DNA of 64,000 nucleotides from CAVTWH01 sp963738365 (GTDB taxonomy: Bacteria > Actinomycetota > Actinomycetes > Mycobacteriales > Micromonosporaceae), in assembly GCA_963738365.1 (NCBI GenBank), contig CAVTWH010000007.1, forward strand, positions 1,054,001 through 1,118,000, given 5' to 3'. This document shows, piece after piece, positions 58,485 to 64,000 of the stretch (its first letter is position 1; the number at the start of each line of letters is the position of its first letter). Under the pieces are notes generated by a model. That model saw only the letters and a list, made by a program, of their open reading frames with translations, was not told the origin of the DNA and searched no databases. Position numbers and translations under genes: made by a program.

Positions 58485-58661
58485 CTACACCGCTGAGCCG
58501 AACCGCGCTACCTCAACCCCGCCCAGCTCCGGACCCTGCCGGTCGAGGAGCTGCCGGACCAGCTGCGCCGCCTGGTCGGTCGGAATGCGGTCCAGGCGGG
58601 TGTGCCGGACTGCGTCCATGGCCACAGCGGTATCGGTGCGACGACTGACAACGGTCTCCAC
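58485..58661 (-). CDS. fxsA: FxsA: FxSxx-COOH precursor peptide
   Basis: 58-aa peptide ending F54-G-S-A-V58, the defining FxSxx-COOH terminus. The leader reads ETVVSRRTDTAVAMDAVRHT followed by DRIPTDQAAQLVRQLLD, matching the usual pattern of a short beta segment, an LxxIP-like element and a helix. Only the last five to nine residues vary in the family and form the core; FxS would become a Phe–Ser cyclophane. GTG 58661 is chosen because GAAGAGAG precedes it; ATG at codon 15 is an internal alternative. 11 nt upstream of fxsB. Product function unknown. Confidence 0.88.
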   Translation of the reverse strand: METVVSRRTDTAVAMDAVRHTRLDRIPTDQAAQLVRQLLDRQGPELGGVEVARFGSAV

Positions 58662-59101
58662 GGTCGCTCTCTTCAAGGGTTCTGGCGAGGGCGCTCGTGC
58701 CACGCCGGGCGACCGGCGCTGCTCCCCGGCGCACCCCGGCGGTAGGTATTCACTTCGGTGGCCGGCGCCGACGGTGGTGTCTCCGTCGTCTGCCGAACTG
58801 CATGAGACGCGAGTGATGGAACGAAGCAACTATTGCAGAAGTCGATGGCCCAGCAAAAGTCCCGACTGTGCGCTATCCTGCGGGTCACCTGGTGCCAGCG
58901 GCGTCAGCTGCCCAAAGGTCGGCACGTCGGATGCGCGACAATACTGTTCGGCAGCGCTTCCGTTCGCCGCACTACAGCGGCAGAGCAGTCGCGCCTATCG
59001 ACAGCCGGCTCCCCCGCCGGGTCGTCTCGCGGTCATTGTAGGCGGCTGACGACCGCAATTGCTGGCAAACAGGGTGGATTGCCCGGCGTGGTGTGCCCCG
59101 A
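58662..59101 (-). other. 440-nt promoter region of the fxs operon
   Basis: No gene recognised. The stretch 58800–59080 is less GC-rich than its surroundings, as expected for a promoter or a recombination junction. Reading frames crossing it have no family resemblance. I see no confident −35/−10 pair or long dyad. Control of the fxs genes independent of the upstream protease gene is likely given the gap. Confidence 0.45.
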
Positions 59102-62100
59102 TCAGCCGCTGGTCGGCGGTTCCTCCAACTGGTGCAGCTGGCCGCGCAGTTTCTCCGCCGCCTCGGCGACGATCCGGTTCTCCGGGTCCCGGCTCAGCAA
59201 CGTCTCCATCGCTGCCAGGCCGCGGTGGAACTGCTGCCGGGCGGCGGCCGGCCGGTCGCGGCGCTGGGCCAGCACGCCGAGGCGGTCGTAGAAGCCGGAC
59301 AGGTGCTGGGCTGACGTGGTGCTGTGTGGTTCCAGGTCGACCAGCCGCCGGGTGCGGGCCAGGCCGTCGGCGAAGTACCGGTCGGCCTCCGCCAGGTCAC
59401 CGTCGGCCATCGCCAGATCACCCAGCTTGGACAGCGAGACGCAGACGTCGCGGACCAGCGCGGTGTTGTCCGGCTCGCGTTCGCAGAGTTCCTGCCGGAT
59501 GGCCAGGGAGCGCCGGTAGTGGCGCACCGCCGTCTGCGAGTCGTGTTGGCCCGCGGCGTCGTTGCCGAGCCGGTCGTAGAGATTGGACAGACCCCGGGCG
59601 ATGACGGCGTCGGTGGGCGAGGTGCGGGCCAGCTTCTCCCGGATGTCCAGGCAGTCCTGGTAGTGCTGGCGGGCCTGCACCCAGTCGTCGTCGGCGGCGG
59701 CCAGATCCCCGAGGCGTTCGTAGCTGATCGCCAGGTTGCCCGCGTGGTCGGCGCTCGCGGGATGGGCCGCCACCAGAGCGGTTCGCATCTCATACGCCTG
59801 CTGGTGCAGCTGGCGCGCCTCCTGCCAGCGCCCGGCCTCCATCGCCAGGTCGCCGAGCTTCTCATAGGAGATCGCCATGAGGCGCTGGTAGTCCGGATCG
59901 TCGGGGCTCGCGGCGAGCAGGTGGCGACGCAGCTCCTGTGCCTTGCGGTAGAGCTCCGCGGCCAGCTCCGGGCGGGATCTTTGGTGCATGGCGGCCTGCC
60001 GGTTGTAGGCGAGGGACAGCTCACGCGCGTACCCCCGGTTGCCGGGATCGGCCAGCCGCAGCGAGGTCAGCAGGGCGGCCGAACTCTCGTAGAGCGCGGC
60101 GGCCCGCAGGCTCTGGCCGGCGTCCCGGACCAGATCACCGATCTCCTTGTACGACACCGACAGCTGGAACAGCCCCTGCTCGTCGTCGGGCGCCCCGGCC
60201 ACCTCCTCCTCGACCAGGCGCAGCATCCGCGGTTCGAGCAGCCGCTGCAGGGCCAGCGCCAGGCGGGGCCGACCGGGCTGGTCCCGGCTACCACCCCGAG
60301 CCGCCCGGGCGGCCCGCCCGACCAGCTCCCGGTGACTGTCGGCCAGCGCCCGGGCGACCACCTCGGCCGTGGTCGGGTCGACCACCGCGAGCCGGGCGAG
60401 CAGGTCGAGGCTGCGCGCCACCTGGGCATCCCGCAGCGCGAACACCCGTCGCAGCACGGCGGCCGCGTCCGCCCGGCTGGCCAGCAGGTCGGCCACCAGC
60501 GCCTCACCCAGCCGGTCCGGGCGCAGCGGACCCAGCCGCCGCCCACCGCCGTAGAGCCGGGTCAGCCAGGCGACGCTCTGCCGGCGCAGCGCCGCGCTCG
60601 CCGGGCCGGCCAGTTCCGGCAGGGTGGCCAGCAGCTCCATCGCCTCCTCGTCGTCGGCCGCGCGGGCCATGGTGGCCAGCGCCACCACCGCCCGGCGCAG
60701 GTCGTCGGAGAGCTTCGTCGGGGCCGAGCCGGTCCAGTAGTGCTGCTCGTGCCGCAGGACGCGGTCGACCGCGGGACGGTTCGCCGTCGGCTGCCCGCCG
60801 GTCATCGCCGAGTCGAAGGCCTCCAGCAGGACCTCGAGGACCACCTCGTGGCGCCGGTCGGACAGGTCGGGGACGTCCACCGGGCCGTCGCCGCCGGTGG
60901 GGTCCCAGGCCGACCGGAACGCCCGGTGCGCCTGCGCGAACAGTTCCCGGCGCTGGTCGGCCGGGAGCGCCGGAATCTGGATCGGGCGGCCGACGTCGTT
61001 GATCACGCTCCGCAGGTCGACGTCGGCCTGGCTGCTCACCTCGTCGAGCAGCCGCTCGCCGTCCTGGGCGCTGCGGGTCAGCAGGATGACCCGGGCCGGG
61101 GCGACGTCGGTGGCCCGGATGTTGAGTTCCTGCAGCAGGTGCAGCAGGGTGGACGGGGCGACCGCTTCGGCGTAGTCGATCACGAGCAGTCGCGGGACGG
61201 GCTGGTGGATGACCGGATCGGGCTCGGCCGGCCCGCCCGGGGTCGGCGGCTTCCACCGGCGGGCCAGCCAGCCGCGTTCCCGCATGATCCGGCAGAACTC
61301 GATGGCCAGCCGGGTCTTGCCGGCGCCCGCCGGACCGCACACCAGGCTGACCGCCAGCGGCGTGCGCTCCTCGCACCAGGTCCGGGCCGACGCCAGCAGG
61401 TCCTCCCGGAACCGGTACGCCAGGATGCCGGCGTCCGGCAGCAGCATCTCGGCCGGCAGCGAGCGCGGCGTGCGCCTGAACCTGCGGGCCGCCCGCCCGT
61501 CGGCCGGGCCGTCCACCGGGAGTACGGCGTGCCAGCGGCCCCGATCGCCCAGCACCGCCGCCCGGTTGTCCTGGTAGATCTGCCGGCCCAGCGCGATGAG
61601 CTCGTCCGGTACGCCCGGCCCACCGCAGAGCGCTCCGATCGGCGTGGCCCACCCGCCGGTCGGCTGGGTGGCGTCGCGGGTCGCGCTGATCACACCGACC
61701 ACGGCGCGGTGGCTCGGGCACAGCAGCGGCGCACCGGACAGCCCCGGCGCCGCCAGGCCGGCCTTGAGCTGCAGGAAGCCGTCGCCGTCCGGGCCCTCGA
61801 AGCGGAAGCTCGCGGGCGCTCCGGACGGGTCGGTGCCCCGCTCCCGGGGGACGAAGCCGTAGGCGAAGCACTCGTCGGAGCGGGGCGTGGCGGTGGACAG
61901 CCAGACGCACGGGTGCCGCCGCACCCAGTCGGCGCCCTGATCCAGGGAGACGACGGCCAGGTCAGGGAAGGGCGGCAGGACCGTACCCTGGGCCGGTCCG
62001 GAACGGGCGAGCACGGTCCCGCGCACCGGGGTGGTACCCAGGGACGGCGCGGCCGGGACGACGGTGAACTCGCTCTCCTTCCCGCGACTGCGGTCGTAGA

Positions 62101-62236
62101 CCACGTGGGCCGCGGTGAGGACCAGCCCGGGTGCGATGAAGAAGCCGGTACCCAGCACCCCGCCGGAACGCTGGGGTCGCTGGATGCGGACGATGTGCTC
62201 GCGGAAGCGTTCGTAGTCGGGTTGTGCCTGGGTCAC
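59102..62236 (-). CDS. trypsin-like protease–STAND NTPase–TPR protein
   Basis: 1044 aa. Residues 1–230 are a chymotrypsin-fold protease: His44 in LTAAHVV, Asp92 in FPDLAVVSLD, Ser167 in GLSGAP. The residue six before Ser167 is Leu, not Asp, so trypsin-like Arg/Lys specificity is doubtful. An AAA/STAND NTPase follows with GPAGAGKT (301–308) and Walker B LLVIDYAE (350–357). From about 690 to the end are TPR units (LAISYERLGDLAAADDDWVQA and similar). This is the layout of NTP-dependent bacterial conflict systems in which a sensor releases a protease effector. GTG start overlaps the Trypco1 stop (GTGA). Confidence 0.88.
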   Translation of the reverse strand: MTQAQPDYERFREHIVRIQRPQRSGGVLGTGFFIAPGLVLTAAHVVYDRSRGKESEFTVVPAAPSLGTTPVRGTVLARSGPAQGTVLPPFPDLAVVSLDQGADWVRRHPCVWLSTATPRSDECFAYGFVPRERGTDPSGAPASFRFEGPDGDGFLQLKAGLAAPGLSGAPLLCPSHRAVVGVISATRDATQPTGGWATPIGALCGGPGVPDELIALGRQIYQDNRAAVLGDRGRWHAVLPVDGPADGRAARRFRRTPRSLPAEMLLPDAGILAYRFREDLLASARTWCEERTPLAVSLVCGPAGAGKTRLAIEFCRIMRERGWLARRWKPPTPGGPAEPDPVIHQPVPRLLVIDYAEAVAPSTLLHLLQELNIRATDVAPARVILLTRSAQDGERLLDEVSSQADVDLRSVINDVGRPIQIPALPADQRRELFAQAHRAFRSAWDPTGGDGPVDVPDLSDRRHEVVLEVLLEAFDSAMTGGQPTANRPAVDRVLRHEQHYWTGSAPTKLSDDLRRAVVALATMARAADDEEAMELLATLPELAGPASAALRRQSVAWLTRLYGGGRRLGPLRPDRLGEALVADLLASRADAAAVLRRVFALRDAQVARSLDLLARLAVVDPTTAEVVARALADSHRELVGRAARAARGGSRDQPGRPRLALALQRLLEPRMLRLVEEEVAGAPDDEQGLFQLSVSYKEIGDLVRDAGQSLRAAALYESSAALLTSLRLADPGNRGYARELSLAYNRQAAMHQRSRPELAAELYRKAQELRRHLLAASPDDPDYQRLMAISYEKLGDLAMEAGRWQEARQLHQQAYEMRTALVAAHPASADHAGNLAISYERLGDLAAADDDWVQARQHYQDCLDIREKLARTSPTDAVIARGLSNLYDRLGNDAAGQHDSQTAVRHYRRSLAIRQELCEREPDNTALVRDVCVSLSKLGDLAMADGDLAEADRYFADGLARTRRLVDLEPHSTTSAQHLSGFYDRLGVLAQRRDRPAAARQQFHRGLAAMETLLSRDPENRIVAEAAEKLRGQLHQLEEPPTSG

Positions 62237-62574
62237 GACGCGCCGGCGGCCTTCGGGTTGTCCCGCCAGGTCAGGGTGATCTTCAGGCTCGCCGTGCCGC
62301 CCGCGTCGGCCAGCAGCAGGCCGGTGAGCTTACCGCTGCGGACGGTGGCGGACAGGCCGAACTCGACACAGGCCTCGGCGGGGCGTACCTGCTGCCAGAC
62401 TTCGGCGAGCTGGCCGGCGATGGCGTGCACCGCGTCGCGTACCCCGTCGAAGGTCAGCGTGTCGTCCAGGCCCACCGGTCGCGGGCCGCCGGCGTCGACA
62501 ACTTCGACACAGAATTCGGTGTCGCCGGCTGCGATCAGCTCCACCTGGGTCGGACGTTGGTGCTCGGGCTGCAT
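62233..62574 (-). CDS. Trypco1 (trypsin-co-occurring, CU044_2847-type) protein
   Basis: 113 aa. Strand-rich N-terminus (VELIAAGDTEFCVEVVDAGG), a central helix (VRDAVHAIAGQLAEVWQQV) and the family end VEFGLSATVRSGKLTGLLL followed by SLKITLTW. These small proteins co-occur with trypsin-like proteases and STAND NTPases and are thought to be signal or adaptor units. It is translationally coupled to the protease-NTPase gene. No enzymatic motif is visible. Confidence 0.85.
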   Translation of the reverse strand: MQPEHQRPTQVELIAAGDTEFCVEVVDAGGPRPVGLDDTLTFDGVRDAVHAIAGQLAEVWQQVRPAEACVEFGLSATVRSGKLTGLLLADAGGTASLKITLTWRDNPKAAGAS

Positions 62575-62849
62575 CTGGCAGGGTCTCCGTTCCGCGCTGG
62601 GGCCGGGCCGCAGGCCCGGTGACCGGTCCCGCAAGTCTGACCATGGCACCGGTCCTCCACAAGGGACGTTCGACCCTCGTGGCGGCACCGGGTGACGGTC
62701 CGGATCCGGACCGTCGTCGCGGCCGATCACCATCAGTACCGTGACGGCCGGCATCCGGCCAGGGGGTGTGCGCCATGCGCGGAATCTTGTCGGCCCGCCG
62801 GTGGGTCGGCCAACCCCCCGTGGGGCGGCCGACCCACCGGGGCCTCCGG
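62575..62849. other. intergenic region between conflict module and pectinesterase
   Basis: 275 nt presumably carrying the Trypco1 promoter and the pectinesterase 3' end. Repeats of GTGGGTCGGCC-type sequence at about 62800–62840 are partly self-complementary (CCCCCCGTGGGG region), a possible weak terminator. No gene seen. Confidence 0.35.
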
Positions 62850-63900
62850 TCAGTGCACCGGGTTCCAGCCGTCCGAGCCGGCCAGGTACTTCTGCGGCGT
62901 GTAGTTGGCCGCCTGGGCGGCGCTCAGCTGCGGGCGGTTGCTGTTCACCGTCGCGCCGGGGCCGGTGTCGAGGTACTCGGAGAAGCGGGCGTCCGCCAGG
63001 AGAACCCCGACATGTCGGTCCACGGGCCGCTGGTCTTGATGTGCGCGCCGAGCGTCGACTCCCGGTAGGTCACCTGGGCGACGGCGTTGACGTCGCCGCT
63101 CGGGTGCCACGGGCGGCCGAGGTAGACGGTGCCGGCCGGGGCGTTGCTGGTGAAGTTCACTGGTAGAACAGGAAGCCGTACGGGTTGGAGCTGTCGGTCG
63201 CCGCCGCGGTGATGTAGCCGTTGTTGGAGCTGGAGCCGCGGCTCAGCGACCTGATCTCGCACCGGTCGAACACGCCGGTACCCCGGCCGAAGATGAAGTC
63301 GACGTCACCCTCGACGTAGCAGCCGCGGAAGTAGGCGCCGGCCGGCGGTGGTGCTCGCGCTTTGCAGCAGCAGGGTGTCCTGGTTGCCGAGGAAGCGGAC
63401 CTGGTCGAAGGTCGGCCGGTCGGCCTGCGGGTTCACCGCCACCGCCTGCTGGCTGGTGATCTCGGGTGGGCGGCCTCGTCGAACGAGTTGGCGAAGGTGA
63501 GGTACTGGGCGACGAAGTCGTGCGCGCTGATGGTCACCGAGGCGCTGCCCGACGTGCCGTAGGTGCTGCCGTCGGACTTCTTCGTGCCGCTGGCGCTGTC
63601 GTAGGTGATCACCACGTCGGCGGCGTTGCCGGTGGAGCCGACGAAGCAGACGTAGGGCTTGTTGGCCGGGACGGTGACCGGCTCGTAGTAGGTGCCGGGC
63701 TTGATGGTGATGGTGAACCGGCTGCTGTTGTTGGCCGGTACCGCGTTCACCGCGGCCTGGACGCTGGTGTAGTTGCCGGAGCCGTCCTTGGCCACCACCG
63801 CCGAGCTGGCCGCCTGGGCCGGAGCGGTCCACCCGGCCACCGCGGCGGCCGCCGTGATCACGGTGGCGCCACCCACCGTCAGCCATCCACGCACGCGCAT
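62850..63900 (-). pseudogene. secreted pectinesterase (CE8), about four frameshifts
   Basis: Pectin methylesterase with a signal peptide (MRVRGWLTVGGATVI start, APAQA cleavage). Parallel beta-helix signatures are in order but in changing frames: DGSGNYTSVQAAVNAVP, ITIKPGTYYEPVTVP, the catalytic GNQDTLL, DVDFIFGRG when reframed, VYLGRPWHPSG, and ending YLAGSDGWNPVH. Frame changes fall near 63466, 63345, 63160 and 62998. All active-site segments survive. ATG 63900 has a GGAGG site. Indel errors or recent decay are both possible. A second plant-polysaccharide enzyme alongside the CBM2 glycosidase. Confidence 0.8.
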
Positions 63901-63934
63901 CGCGCGCCTCCTTACCCGGGACGATCGCATCAAC

Positions 63935-63948
63935 GGAATGCGCTTTCC
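63935..63948 (-). promoter_or_regulatory. LacI-type operator-like dyad upstream of pectinesterase
   Basis: GGAATGCGCTTTCC is an imperfect palindrome around a central GCGC, with one mismatched pair, the form typical of LacI-family operators. It lies 35 nt upstream of the pectinesterase ATG. It resembles but does not match the CebR box at 46555. Confidence 0.45.
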
Positions 63949-64000
63949 GGGACCATAAGGGCGCTGTGCATACACGTCAATAAATACCGGCTGTTCGACA

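Noticed and set aside
58485..62236. Idea that the trypsin-like domain cuts FxsA after the Arg preceding FGSAV
   Set aside because: The residue six positions before the catalytic Ser is Leu161, not the Asp that gives Arg/Lys specificity in trypsin, so this cut is not supported though not excluded.

Overview
The window is very GC-rich, with many GTG starts and 4-base ATGA/GTGA gene overlaps. Together with FxSxx-COOH peptide maturation genes, a PnuC–NadR pair, DUF1206, MEDS and large Ser/Thr-kinase proteins, this points to an actinomycete, most probably Micromonosporaceae. That placement is an inference from gene content and composition, not from a marker-gene comparison.

Layout. 1–12.8 kb is mostly housekeeping: the 3' part of uvrB, a secreted SGNH esterase, a LarA-type nickel racemase homologue with an ABM-domain partner, a divergent pnuC–nadR NAD-salvage pair, a TerC-family metal exporter behind a yybP-ykoY (Mn2+) riboswitch candidate, a tyrosine phosphatase, a zinc-ribbon membrane protein, a TPR–S41 protease-like protein, and typA/bipA. 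12.9–20.3 kb is a signalling/membrane block: a DedA–PAP2 fusion, a membrane GGDEF–EAL protein and a MEDS–HATPase protein, each with key catalytic or ATP-binding residues apparently lost, then a full transmembrane Ser/Thr kinase. 20.4–31.9 kb is redox metabolism: an FAD hydroxylase-like enzyme, a four-gene run (NDH-2-like dehydrogenase, zwf, GH15 trehalase-like, GMC oxidoreductase) riddled with frameshifts, then cydAB. 32.4–42.7 kb holds an alcohol dehydrogenase and an envelope-lipid block (lipid kinase, double PAP2 protein, SufS-like PLP enzyme, PIG-L deacetylase, GT4 glycosyltransferase, PAP2_3 protein, YbhN/MprF-type flippase, DUF1206). 42.8–49 kb has an isochorismatase-type hydrolase, an integral membrane pair, a secreted CBM2 glycoside hydrolase behind a CebR-like box, an MMPL transporter and an alpha/beta hydrolase.

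50–62.6 kb is the most distinctive part, with every gene on the minus strand. It contains what looks like a complete FxSxx-COOH cyclophane RiPP system: a 58-aa precursor ending F-G-S-A-V, a radical SAM/SPASM enzyme fused to a HExxH domain, an AAC(3)-family acetyltransferase, a TIR-like FxsC, and a 1327-aa ParA-like/TIR-like/NB-ARC/TPR FxsT. Immediately upstream, in the same orientation, lies a two-gene conflict-type module: a Trypco1 protein translationally coupled to a trypsin-like/STAND-NTPase/TPR protein. The two modules share a signal-to-NTPase-to-TPR logic and may form one island.

The window ends with a frameshifted secreted pectinesterase. Frameshifts are concentrated in three patches (22.3–28.2, 38.4–40.0 and 62.9–63.5 kb) while the rest reads cleanly, so those patches may be sequencing or assembly errors rather than real gene decay. 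No rRNA, tRNA, CRISPR array, insertion sequence or prophage gene was recognised.
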